Assembly: GCA_002361775.1 (NCBI GenBank)
Contig: DETV01000090.1
Coordinates: forward strand, 1 to 16,384
Direction: 5' to 3'
Length of the DNA: 16,384 nt
Source of the DNA: Eubacterium sp. UBA3279
GTDB lineage: Bacteria > Bacillota > Clostridia > Lachnospirales > Lachnospiraceae
The notes beneath the pieces were generated by a model, which had not been told where the DNA came from, did no database searches, and saw only the letters and a list, made by a program, of their open reading frames with translations. Position numbers and translations under genes: made by a program. Shown here piece after piece: positions 1 through 7,380 of this stretch (position 1 is the first letter of the stretch; each line of letters opens with the position of its first letter).

Positions 1-886
1 ATAACCCCTCTTTTTGAGCTTCCCGTACCAGGTAACCGCTGAATGTTTCTAATTCGGAGGTTTTTCCTGCAGCTACATCCCGCATAAGTGAACTGGTGGC
101 ATTGTCTGCGTAGTCATAATAAAATTTGTGGATTATAGATATCACATCTTTTTCGGTCACATGAACGCCTTTTGACAGAGCTACCTGAAAGGCTTCCCTT
201 ACCAGAGTTTCATATTCTTCTGATTTTACAGGATTTGAACGAAGAGAACCAATAGGTTCATTATAATAAGCTGTAGCTACATTATAGGCACAGTTGAGTA
301 TATATTTTTTCCAGATGGCAGCCTGGATATCAGGAGCGATATGCTGATCAATTCCCGCTTCCCGGAGAAGATTGGCAGCAGTCTGGATGTTTTCCTGTTG
401 AGCAGATGTGGCATTGGGAATTCCCAGATAAATATCCGCAAATTGTCCCTGCTGGGTAATGGAATAATCCGGGTTGGAAAAAGAGACAATGTAGATAAGG
501 GAATCAATGACAGTTCCTTTTTTCAGATAGTTTCTTGTTCTGTCTCCGGGATCGACTCCGTTCATTACAGGAATAATGATAGTGTGGTCTGTGATCGCAT
601 GGGCGATTTCCCGGCAGGCAGATTCCAGAGAATAATTTTTCACGCAGATAAAAATAAAATCCTGAGGTTCAAGCTCAGATGCAGTGCATATTTTCTGGGG
701 ATGACCGATGATTTCACCGTGATATTCGCTGTGGAGAATCAGACCATGTTGTTCCAGGGCTTTTTTTCGGTTGTTCCGGGCGATCAGAGTAACCTGGGAA
801 AATGTATTGCAGAGCATTCCGGCCAGATATCCTCCTACCCCGCCGATTCCCAGAATTGCTATTTTTTTGCTGTTAAAATCTAACAT
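1..886 (-). CDS. panE: 2-dehydropantoate 2-reductase (ketopantoate reductase), 3' end outside the window
   Basis: Predicted to reduce ketopantoate to pantoate with NADPH, a cytosolic step of pantothenate/CoA synthesis. The reading frame is open from an ATG at 886 to the window edge, giving 295 residues; family members are usually 290-320, so only a short C-terminal piece is missing. Seen in the protein: an N-terminal Rossmann motif G13-I-G15-G-V-G18, the VKNYS segment at residues 82-86, MNGV at 108-111, and the catalytic Lys/Asn pair in IWKKYILNC (K194, N198; compare Lys176/Asn180 of E. coli PanE). A C-terminal SSLMRDVAAGKTSELE segment (265-280) matches the family's substrate-binding Ser and the Glu-rich motif after it. 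The start is set by GGAGG (complement of 894-898) 7 nt upstream. Other members of the ApbA/PanE superfamily with a different 2-oxoacid substrate cannot be excluded, since no other pantothenate genes are nearby. Confidence 0.88.
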   Translation of the reverse strand, partial: MLDFNSKKIAILGIGGVGGYLAGMLCNTFSQVTLIARNNRKKALEQHGLILHSEYHGEIIGHPQKICTASELEPQDFIFICVKNYSLESACREIAHAITDHTIIIPVMNGVDPGDRTRNYLKKGTVIDSLIYIVSFSNPDYSITQQGQFADIYLGIPNATSAQQENIQTAANLLREAGIDQHIAPDIQAAIWKKYILNCAYNVATAYYNEPIGSLRSNPVKSEEYETLVREAFQVALSKGVHVTEKDVISIIHKFYYDYADNATSSLMRDVAAGKTSELETFSGYLVREAQKEGL

Positions 887-980
887 GGGAATACCTCCAG
901 ATTTTGATGTTTTATAAGGTAACGTTAGCCATGCATCTTTCTACTTACAGCAGAGAAGAAGCGTTGAGCTGTTGCTCTAT

Positions 981-1010
981 ATTATACCATTGGAAACAGA
1001 AAATTCACAA
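981..1010 (-). promoter_or_regulatory. Promoter of the panE-like gene, minus strand
   Basis: On the minus strand there is a perfect TATAAT (complement of 981-986) preceded by TGG, making an extended -10 TGGTATAAT. A TTGTGA element (complement of 1005-1010) lies 18 bp further upstream. The predicted leader is about 90 nt and ends at the GGAGG of the ketopantoate reductase gene. The leader contains a short GAGC/GCTC hairpin and an 8-bp palindrome TAACGTTA, neither of which I can assign to a regulator. Confidence 0.6.
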
Positions 1011-1052
1011 TCCGGCAAATTTAAAATTTTTATAACCAATCCGGCGTTTGCT

Positions 1053-1080
1053 TGCCCATTTATAGGAAGTATGCTAAGAT
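1053..1080 (+). promoter_or_regulatory. Weak candidate promoter for the pyrophosphatase operon
   Basis: A TTGCCC (1053-1058) and TAAGAT (1075-1080) pair has a 16-bp spacer; an overlapping alternative is TTGCTT (1048-1053) with TATGCT (1070-1075), also 16 bp. Either would give a short leader ending at AAGGGG (1096-1101). Both matches are imperfect, so this is a positional guess based on the divergent gene arrangement. Confidence 0.3.
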
Positions 1081-1109
1081 GAAAAATAAAAAGGCAAGGG
1101 GTAATTCTT

Positions 1110-2756
1110 GTGAGAAAAGACAATAAAATATTTGTGATCGGTCATAAAAATCCGGATACGGATTCTATTTGTTCAGCGATTGCTTATGCGGATATAAAAA
1201 ACAGAACATGTAAAGGATCGTATGTGGCGAAACGTGCGGGACAGATCAATGAGGAAACGGAATTTGTTTTAAATTATTTTAAGGTATCTACACCAGGTTA
1301 TCTTCCGGATGTAGGAACTCAGGTGAAGGATATGGAACTTCATGAGACGCCTGGAGCAGAAAAAAGTATGTCTGTGAAGCGGGCATGGAACCTGATGAAA
1401 GAACATAATGCGGTAACACTTCCCATCACAACTCAGGATGGGAAGCTGGAAGGTTTGATTACCACAGGAGATATTGCAAAATCTTATATGGATGCCTATG
1501 ATAATACGATTCTGGCTCAGGCAAGAACTCAGTACAGGAGTATTGCAGATACAGTGGATGGGGAAATTATCGTGGGAAATGAACATGCGTATTTCGTAAA
1601 AGGAAAGGTGTGGATCGGGGCAGCCAATCCGGATACCATGGAAACCTATATAGAAGAAGATGATCTGGTTATTCTGGGAAATCGTACAGAAGATCAGTTA
1701 TGTGCCATTGAAGAGAATGCCAGTTGTCTGATCGTCTGTCTGAATGCGAAAGTTCCCAAAACCATTCAGAAACTGGCGGCAGAACGTGATGTGGTGATTA
1801 TTACCACACCATACGATACATTTACAGTAGCCCGGTTGATACATCAAAGTATTCCCATCAAATATTTCATGAAGAAAGATAATCTTATTACTTTTCGAAA
1901 TGATGATTTTACGGAAAAAATAAAAGAAGTTATGACGAAGAATCGTTACCGGGCATTTCCGGTGGTCAATACCCGGGGAAAATATATCGGAACAGTATCC
2001 CGTCGTAATTTGTTGAATATTAAAAAGAAACAGTTGATTTTAGTGGATCATAATGAAAAATCCCAGGCAGTAGATAATATTGAAGAAGCGGAGATTCTGG
2101 AGATTATCGATCATCACAGAATTGGAACTTTGGAGACGTTTCAGCCGGTTATGTTCCGTAATCAGCCTGTAGGATGTACAGCCACTATTATGTATCAGAT
2201 TTACAGTGAAAATTATCTGGATATTCCTCAGAATATAGCGGGACTGTTATGTTCTGCAATTCTTTCAGATACGCTGATGTTCCGGTCACCTACCTGTACG
2301 GCCCTGGATCAGGAAGCGGCAGAGGAACTGGCTAAGATTGCCAAGATCGACATACCGAGTTATTCAGAGAAGATGTTCCGGGCAGGAAGCAATCTGTCAG
2401 GGAAGACGCCGGAAGAGATATTCTATCAGGATTACAAAAAATTCATTGTGGATAATCTGGTATTTGGTGTGGGACAGATCAGCTTTATGTCAGAAGAAGA
2501 ATTACAGACGGTAAAAGAACGTCTGATGCCGTATATGGCAAAAGAATGTGGAAAGCATGGAGTCAAAATGGTTTTCTTTATGCTGACAAATATTATCAAA
2601 GAATCCACAGAACTTTTGTGCTATGGAGAAAAATCAGAAAAACTGGTTTACGAAGCATTTTCACAGAAAGTAGAAGACAGCTCTTGTCGTTTGAAAGGCA
2701 TTGTCTCCAGAAAGAAACAGTTGATTCCGCGCTTTATGAATGCACTGCAGCAATAG
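1110..2756 (+). CDS. ppaC: Manganese-dependent inorganic diphosphatase with CBS-DRTGG regulatory insert (family II PPase)
   Basis: Hydrolyses pyrophosphate to two phosphates in the cytosol, pulling biosynthetic reactions forward. The 548-residue protein has the split DHH architecture of CBS-PPases. The N-terminal metal motif is H12-x3-D16-x-D18 (GHKNPDTDS). Next come a first CBS half (about 70-125), a DRTGG-like region (about 140-245) and a second CBS half (about 250-305). The second part of the catalytic domain has D313-H-N, D334-H-H and S386-D387, and a DHHA2 domain ends with the substrate-binding SRKKQ motif at 533-537. Plain family II enzymes are about 310 residues, so the extra ~240 are the regulatory insert. 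In characterised CBS-PPases this insert binds adenine nucleotides (AMP/ADP inhibit; ATP or diadenosine polyphosphates activate). The start is a GTG with AAGGGG 8 nt upstream. The stop codon TAG lies within the Shine-Dalgarno of the next gene, so the two form an operon. Confidence 0.93.
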   Translation: MRKDNKIFVIGHKNPDTDSICSAIAYADIKNRTCKGSYVAKRAGQINEETEFVLNYFKVSTPGYLPDVGTQVKDMELHETPGAEKSMSVKRAWNLMKEHNAVTLPITTQDGKLEGLITTGDIAKSYMDAYDNTILAQARTQYRSIADTVDGEIIVGNEHAYFVKGKVWIGAANPDTMETYIEEDDLVILGNRTEDQLCAIEENASCLIVCLNAKVPKTIQKLAAERDVVIITTPYDTFTVARLIHQSIPIKYFMKKDNLITFRNDDFTEKIKEVMTKNRYRAFPVVNTRGKYIGTVSRRNLLNIKKKQLILVDHNEKSQAVDNIEEAEILEIIDHHRIGTLETFQPVMFRNQPVGCTATIMYQIYSENYLDIPQNIAGLLCSAILSDTLMFRSPTCTALDQEAAEELAKIAKIDIPSYSEKMFRAGSNLSGKTPEEIFYQDYKKFIVDNLVFGVGQISFMSEEELQTVKERLMPYMAKECGKHGVKMVFFMLTNIIKESTELLCYGEKSEKLVYEAFSQKVEDSSCRLKGIVSRKKQLIPRFMNALQQ

Positions 2757-2765
2757 GAGGGGGAT

Positions 2766-3371
2766 ATGTCGAAACAACAATGGAAACCGGGAAATATGTT
2801 ATATCCTCTTCCGGTAGTTATGGTCAGCGTAAGAGATTCCAAGGGGAAGGATAATATTATTACAGTAGCATGGGCGGGAACAGTATGCACGAATCCTCCC
2901 ATGGTTTCCATATCCGTAAGACCGGAAAGATATTCCTATCATATGCTGGAAGAAAGCGGAGAATTTGTGATCAATCTCACCACAGAAAAGCTTTGCTATG
3001 CAACAGATTTTTGTGGAGTGCGTTCTGGAAGAGATGTGGATAAATTTGCACAGATGAAACTGACAAAAACAGAGGCAACTCAGATCAATGCCCCTATGAT
3101 TGAAGAATCACCGGTAAATATTGAATGTAAGGTAAAGAAAATTGAAAAGCCCGGTTCTCATCATATTTTTATAGCGGAAGTTGTGGCTGTTCATGCAGAT
3201 GAAGCTTATATGGATGAAAAGGGCAGATTTGATTTGAATCTGGCAAAACCGATTGTATATTCTCATGGAGAATACTATAGTCTGGGTGAGAAAAAGGGGA
3301 GTTTTGGGTATAGTGTAAAGAAAAAGAAGAAAAAAGAAAATGTCAAAACAAAAAAAGAAAGGAAAAAATGA
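2766..3371 (+). CDS. Flavin reductase-like (flavoredoxin family) FMN-binding protein with poly-lysine tail
   Basis: A 201-residue protein of the flavin reductase-like split-barrel family, which bind FMN and act as flavin reductases or small electron carriers (flavoredoxin type). Family features seen: LYPLPVVMVSV (12-22), the IITVAWAGTVCTNPPMVSIS stretch (31-50), RPERYSYHML (52-61), the FVIN segment (67-70), and the CGVRSGRDVDKF motif (83-94) typical of the anaerobe subfamily. The physiological partner cannot be read from the sequence. The last 21 residues are almost all Lys/Glu/Arg (KKKKKK at 185-190, then more), an A-rich tail past the folded domain. The start is fixed by AGGAGGGGG overlapping the stop of the pyrophosphatase gene, so the two are co-transcribed and probably translationally coupled. 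Confidence 0.85.
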   Translation: MSKQQWKPGNMLYPLPVVMVSVRDSKGKDNIITVAWAGTVCTNPPMVSISVRPERYSYHMLEESGEFVINLTTEKLCYATDFCGVRSGRDVDKFAQMKLTKTEATQINAPMIEESPVNIECKVKKIEKPGSHHIFIAEVVAVHADEAYMDEKGRFDLNLAKPIVYSHGEYYSLGEKKGSFGYSVKKKKKKENVKTKKERKK

Positions 3372-3383
3372 CGGAAAAGCATG

Positions 3384-3441
3384 GAAAAGTTTCATAAACT
3401 ACCAGTAAAAAATACAAAAACTGTTAAAAATGAAACTTTTC
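3384..3441. repeat. 12-bp perfect inverted repeat downstream of the flavin reductase gene
   Basis: GAAAAGTTTCAT at 3384-3395 is exactly complementary to ATGAAACTTTTC at 3430-3441, separated by 34 nt that hold a nested CAGT/ACTG pair (3403-3406 and 3420-3423). The stem is AT-rich and is followed by a T-rich but interrupted stretch, so as a terminator it would be weak. It lies between the flavin reductase stop and the gdhA promoter and may be a terminator or an operator for gdhA. Confidence 0.5.
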
Positions 3442-3475
3442 AGTATAAAACTTTCTTTTTGCGTTAAATTTTTTC

Positions 3476-3504
3476 TTGTATTTACCACTTTACCGTGATA
3501 TAAT
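3476..3504 (+). promoter_or_regulatory. gdhA promoter (sigma-A type)
   Basis: TTGTAT (3476-3481), a 17-bp spacer, then a perfect TATAAT (3499-3504) preceded by TGA, making an extended -10. Transcription would begin near 3511 and give a ~40-nt leader containing AAGGAGG (3536-3542). The strength fits an abundant enzyme. An in-frame TTG at 3476 lies within this promoter and cannot be the gdhA start. Confidence 0.85.
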
Positions 3505-3550
3505 AACCCCATGTTTTAAAAATGAAAAGAAATCCAAGGAGGAATTAAAA

Positions 3551-4885
3551 ATGTCTTATGTAGATGAAGTATACGAATCTGTAGTAGCTAAAAATCCAGG
3601 CGAGCCGGAGTTCCATCAGGCAGTGAAAGAAGTTTTGGATTCTCTTCGTCCGGTGATTGATGCCAATGAAGAAATTTACAGACGAGAAGCTCTTCTGGAA
3701 CGTATGGTAGAGCCGGAGAGAGTAGTGATGTTCCGTGTACCCTGGGTAGATGATAAAGGACAGGTTCAGGTAAATAAAGGTTACCGTGTACAGTTTAACA
3801 GTGCAATCGGACCTTACAAAGGAGGTCTGCGTCTGCATCCTTCGGTATATCTGGGCATTATTAAGTTCCTGGGATTTGAACAGGTTTTCAAGAATTCTCT
3901 TACAGGACTTCCTATCGGTGGAGGTAAAGGTGGTTCTGATTTTGATCCGAAAGGAAAATCTGACCGTGAGATCATGGCATTCTGCCAGAGCTTCATGACA
4001 GAACTGAGCAAACATATCGGCGCTGATACAGATGTACCTGCAGGCGATATCGGAACTGGAGCAAGAGAGATTGGTTATATGTTTGGACAGTATAAGAGAC
4101 TGAAAAATGTATATGAAGGAGTTCTCACAGGAAAAGGTCTGACATATGGCGGATCTTTGGCGAGAACACAGGCTACAGGTTATGGTCTTTTATATCTGAC
4201 AAAAGAATTGCTGAAATTAAACGGAATTGATATTGCAGGAAAGACTGCTGTAGTATCAGGAAGCGGTAATGTGGCAACTTATGCTATTGAGAAAGCACAG
4301 CAGATGGGTGTGAAAGTACTTACCTGTTCTGATTCTACCGGCTGGGTTTATGATCCGGATGGAATTGACGTAGCTTTACTGAAAGAAGTAAAAGAAGTGA
4401 AACGCGCAAGATTGACAGAATATGCAAAAGCTCGTCCAAATGTGGAATATCATGAAGGAAGAGGAGTATGGACAGTAAAAGCTGATCTGGCTCTGCCATG
4501 TGCAACACAGAACGAACTGCACCTGGAAGATGCAAAAGCGTTGGTGGCAAATGGCGTTACTGCTGTATGTGAAGGAGCAAATATGCCTACTACTTTGGAA
4601 GCTACCAAGTATCTTCAGGAAAATGGCGTGATTTTCGCACCTGGAAAGGCTGCAAATGCAGGTGGCGTTGCCACATCTGCTCTGGAAATGTCACAGAACA
4701 GTGAAAGACTGAGCTGGAGCTTTGAAGAAGTAGATGCAAAACTGCAGAATATTATGATCAATATTACACATAATATGGATGATGCGGCTAAGAGATATGG
4801 TTTTGAAGGAAACTATGTGGTGGGAGCCAATATTGCAGGATTTGAAAAAGTTGCCAATGCTATGTTAGCACAGGGAATCTGCTAA
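3551..4885 (+). CDS. gdhA: Glutamate dehydrogenase, probably NADP-dependent
   Basis: Makes glutamate from 2-oxoglutarate and ammonium in the cytosol. The 444-residue length matches the hexameric bacterial class (E. coli GdhA 447, C. symbiosum GDH 450). Residues equivalent to the C. symbiosum active site are present: K90 and K114 around GPYKGGLR, catalytic K126 in GGGKGGSDFDP, D166 in PAGDIGTG, and S381 in EMSQNSERLSW. The dinucleotide fold has SGSGN (236-240). The segment after the second beta strand reads SDSTGW (260-265), as in the NADP enzyme of E. coli rather than the NAD enzyme of C. symbiosum, so NADPH use and an assimilatory role are inferred. The start ATG lies 8 nt after AAGGAGG; a longer in-frame reading from 3476 would overlap the promoter and is rejected. 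Codon choice is regular, as expected for a highly expressed gene. It is monocistronic, between its own promoter and terminator. Confidence 0.95.
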   Translation: MSYVDEVYESVVAKNPGEPEFHQAVKEVLDSLRPVIDANEEIYRREALLERMVEPERVVMFRVPWVDDKGQVQVNKGYRVQFNSAIGPYKGGLRLHPSVYLGIIKFLGFEQVFKNSLTGLPIGGGKGGSDFDPKGKSDREIMAFCQSFMTELSKHIGADTDVPAGDIGTGAREIGYMFGQYKRLKNVYEGVLTGKGLTYGGSLARTQATGYGLLYLTKELLKLNGIDIAGKTAVVSGSGNVATYAIEKAQQMGVKVLTCSDSTGWVYDPDGIDVALLKEVKEVKRARLTEYAKARPNVEYHEGRGVWTVKADLALPCATQNELHLEDAKALVANGVTAVCEGANMPTTLEATKYLQENGVIFAPGKAANAGGVATSALEMSQNSERLSWSFEEVDAKLQNIMINITHNMDDAAKRYGFEGNYVVGANIAGFEKVANAMLAQGIC

Positions 4886-4912
4886 AAATTAATTATACAA
4901 ATATGTTGTAAT

Positions 4913-4960
4913 AAAAAGCTTGTGCCATCAGACAAAGGGTCTGATGGCACAAGCTTTTTT
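4913..4960. terminator. Bidirectional intrinsic terminator, gdhA / M42 peptidase
   Basis: A perfect 21-bp stem (4913-4933 with 4939-4959) closed by the 5-nt loop AAAGG. The + strand ends in a T6 run and the - strand arm also ends in a T run, so the hairpin can stop both gdhA and the convergent peptidase gene, whose stop codon lies only 18 bp away. Confidence 0.93.
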
Positions 4961-4977
4961 GAAAGACAGGAGTTTTC

Positions 4978-6030
4978 TTATCCAAGATAACTCTTTAATA
5001 ATTCAAAAGTATTTTCTACGCCTTTTTTATGACTTCTCTCGTAGCCGTGGGAAGCGTAGACTCCAGGACCGATCAGACCGTGGCGGGCATCGATCCCGGC
5101 TCCCAGCGCGGCGTCTGCATCAGAACCGTAATAGGGGTAAACGTCTACTGCGAAATCCACATTTGCTCTTTTTGCAGCTTTAATCAGGCCGGAAACGACA
5201 TCATAGTGATAAGGTCCTCTGCTGTCTTTGGAACAAATAGATACCTGACATTCTGTACAGGAAAGTCCATCTCCCACGCAACCCATGTCTACAGATAAAA
5301 GTTCTGTAATGTCAGAAGGAATAGAACCACAGCCGCCGTGACCAACTTCTTCGAATACAGTGATGTGGTGATAAATCCGACGGGAAGGTGTGATATGTTC
5401 ATCCTTCAGGTATTTTGCGTAACCCAGCAAAATAGCAGTGCTTAATTTATCATCCAAGAAACGGCTTTTGATAAAACCGGATGGGGTAACCACAGTTCGT
5501 GGATCAAAGCAGACGATATCACCGGTCATGATCCCCAGAGCTTTTACATCATCTGCAGAAGTTACCAGCTCGTCCAGAAGAACCTCCATATCTTTATAGG
5601 TACGTTTTGTATCGCTGTAGTCTCCATTTACGTGAACGGATGCGTTGCACAATTGGAAAGTTCCGGTGAAAATCTTTCCTTCCCGGGTAATGATACGACA
5701 ATTTTCTGCTTCTGCATTGTTGGGGTTCATCCCCCCCAGAGGAGTAAGTTTCAGATGACCGTCGGGAGTGATTCCGCAGACCATGGCTCCCAGTGTATCG
5801 GTATGAGCCATAACGAGAACAGGTCCTTTGGCAGGATCTTCCGGATGTTCATCAGTTCCCTGGGAAATCTGAACAAGTACCCCGCCCTTGGCGGTAAGTT
5901 TCGGCTCGTATCCCATTTCTTTATAAGTTTTCATCAGCCAGTCAGCGGCATTTTTTGTGTAGCCGGAAGGACTGTCAATGGACAGAAGCTTTTCTGCCTG
6001 TTCCACAATGTAATCTGTGTAATTTTTCAT
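4978..6030 (-). CDS. M42 family metallopeptidase (glutamyl aminopeptidase / TET-type aminopeptidase)
   Basis: Predicted cytosolic, cobalt- or zinc-dependent aminopeptidase that trims peptides and usually assembles as a tetrahedral dodecamer. The 350-residue length is normal for the family. Metal-binding and catalytic residues appear in the expected order: H76-x-D78 (MAHTDT), bridging D193 (FLDD), general-base and ligand E227-E228 (VFEEVGHGG), D248 (SVDMG) and C-terminal H328 (YASHGYER). Substrate preference (Glu/Asp, Leu or Lys) cannot be told from the sequence. No signal peptide is present. The ATG overlaps the dinB stop as ATGA, with AAGGAGA inside the end of dinB, so translation is probably coupled and both genes come from the dinB promoter. 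Transcription ends at the hairpin shared with gdhA. Confidence 0.92.
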   Translation of the reverse strand: MKNYTDYIVEQAEKLLSIDSPSGYTKNAADWLMKTYKEMGYEPKLTAKGGVLVQISQGTDEHPEDPAKGPVLVMAHTDTLGAMVCGITPDGHLKLTPLGGMNPNNAEAENCRIITREGKIFTGTFQLCNASVHVNGDYSDTKRTYKDMEVLLDELVTSADDVKALGIMTGDIVCFDPRTVVTPSGFIKSRFLDDKLSTAILLGYAKYLKDEHITPSRRIYHHITVFEEVGHGGCGSIPSDITELLSVDMGCVGDGLSCTECQVSICSKDSRGPYHYDVVSGLIKAAKRANVDFAVDVYPYYGSDADAALGAGIDARHGLIGPGVYASHGYERSHKKGVENTFELLKSYLG

Positions 6031-7250
6031 GTGTCTTCTCCTTTATGTGATAATATTTCACGGGAAACTCCGCGATGAATGGCATCGTCGCCGAATTTTT
6101 CCCGAATTTTTTCCATGGCTTTATCTAGTTTTTGTCTTTTGGCAGTTTCAGCCGGATCATAATGGAAAATATCCATTTGAAACGGTTCGCCCACATCCGT
6201 GAGTTTTCCTGCCCGTACCCCTAAAAGACGTATGGGATTTCCATTCCAGAGCGCGTCAAATAAAAGACAGGCATAGCGATATAATTCTTTACCGCTTTGC
6301 GTAGGAGCTGTCAGAGGCATTTGACGGGTATATTTATCAAAAGTAGAATATTTGATTTCCACACACAGGTTATTGGCAGCCTGCTCAGAATGTTTCAGCC
6401 GTTCTCCTACCTTTTTGCAAAGCTGTTGCAAAACAGGATATGCTTCCGGGGCGGTAGAAAGATCCTTTGCCAATGTGGTAGAATTTCCCACTCCCTTTGC
6501 CTGAGAAGGTTCACTTTCCACAGGAGAGCTGTCGATGCCGTTGGCATATTCCCATAACATTTTCCCGTGACCTTTTAAATGAAGGGAAATAAGAGAGGGA
6601 TTCATTTTTGCCAGATCACCGATGGTCTGAATTTCCAGTTTCTGGAGAATGGCTACAGAAGCGTGTCCTGCCATAAAAAGACTGGAAATGGGAAGCGGCC
6701 ACATTTTTTCCTGAATTTCCCAGGGAAATAAAGTGTGAGTTTTGTTTGGCTTTTCAAAATCAGAAGCCATTTTGGCCAGAACCTTATTGGAAGAAATTCC
6801 CACATTTACTGTAAAACCAAAATTTTCATAAATGTAATTGCGAATATAGGCAGCGCCTGCTTCGGGACTGGAAAAGTGCCGGGAGATTCCGGTGTAATCC
6901 AGATAACATTCATCAATACTGACCTGTTCGATTTCGGGAGTCATTGACCGTAAAAATCCTACAAACTTTTTACTGCACTGAGAATAGAGCTGATGATCCG
7001 GCGGCACAATAACAAGAGAAGGACATTTCTTCAATGCATTGGCTACCGGTTCCGCTGTCTGAATATGATATATTTTTTTAGCAGGCACAGACTTGGCAAG
7101 AACGATTCCGTGACGGGTTTTCTGATTACCTCCGATAATTGCGGGAATGGTGCGAATGTCCGTACTTTCAGGATTTTCACGGAGCAGTTTTAAGGCGCTC
7201 CAGCTTAAATAGGCGGAATTAACATCTATATGAAAAATAATACGTTCCAT
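6027..7250 (-). CDS. dinB: Y-family DNA polymerase IV
   Basis: Error-prone translesion polymerase. The 407-residue protein has the palm metal ligands D9 (HIDVNSAY) and D113-E114 (SIDECYLD). The steric-gate aromatic is Tyr14, five residues after D9 as in E. coli DinB (Phe13). Also seen are the GISSNKVLAKMASDFEKP block (151-168), a helix-hairpin-helix thumb (about 195-220, TIGDLAKM), and a C-terminal little finger (about 255-365). QMDIF at 358-362 resembles a sliding-clamp binding motif. The start ATG lies 6 nt after AAAAGGAGGG. I see no clostridial or B. subtilis type LexA box (GAAC-N4-GTTC) in the promoter region, so SOS control is not supported here. It is the first gene of an operon with the M42 peptidase (ATGA overlap). 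Confidence 0.95.
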   Translation of the reverse strand: MERIIFHIDVNSAYLSWSALKLLRENPESTDIRTIPAIIGGNQKTRHGIVLAKSVPAKKIYHIQTAEPVANALKKCPSLVIVPPDHQLYSQCSKKFVGFLRSMTPEIEQVSIDECYLDYTGISRHFSSPEAGAAYIRNYIYENFGFTVNVGISSNKVLAKMASDFEKPNKTHTLFPWEIQEKMWPLPISSLFMAGHASVAILQKLEIQTIGDLAKMNPSLISLHLKGHGKMLWEYANGIDSSPVESEPSQAKGVGNSTTLAKDLSTAPEAYPVLQQLCKKVGERLKHSEQAANNLCVEIKYSTFDKYTRQMPLTAPTQSGKELYRYACLLFDALWNGNPIRLLGVRAGKLTDVGEPFQMDIFHYDPAETAKRQKLDKAMEKIREKFGDDAIHRGVSREILSHKGEDT

Positions 7251-7270
7251 ACTATTCCCTCCTTTTGTCC

Positions 7271-7299
7271 ATTGTAGTATAAGAAGGGCGAGATGTCAA
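7271..7299 (-). promoter_or_regulatory. dinB promoter, minus strand
   Basis: A consensus TTGACA (complement of 7294-7299), 17-bp spacer and TACAAT (complement of 7271-7276). The start point would fall near 7264, inside or just before the Shine-Dalgarno, so the leader would be only ~15 nt. Its -35 lies 5 bp from the -35 of the divergent shikimate kinase promoter. Confidence 0.82.
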
Positions 7300-7304
7300 A
7301 AGGC

Positions 7305-7333
7305 TTGTGTGAATGTATGGAATGTGATAAAAT
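7305..7333 (+). promoter_or_regulatory. Promoter of the shikimate kinase-like gene
   Basis: TTGTGT (7305-7310), a 17-bp spacer and TAAAAT (7328-7333) with TGA before the -10 as an extension. It is back to back with the dinB promoter. The leader would be about 40 nt. Confidence 0.65.
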
Positions 7334-7380
7334 AGAAAAGATATGAAATAGTTTTGTAAAAATTACAAAGGATAATATAT

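Noticed and set aside
341..883. 180-codon plus-strand open frame opposite the ketopantoate reductase gene
   Set aside because: The minus-strand frame has clear Rossmann and catalytic motifs, promoter and ribosome binding site; the plus-strand frame has none and reads as low-complexity shadow.
3476..3550. N-terminal extension of glutamate dehydrogenase from a TTG at 3476
   Set aside because: This stretch contains the -35, the -10 and the Shine-Dalgarno of gdhA; family proteins begin near the ATG at 3551.
7251..7380. LexA/SOS operator between dinB and the kinase gene
   Set aside because: No GAAC-N4-GTTC or similar dyad could be found around either promoter.
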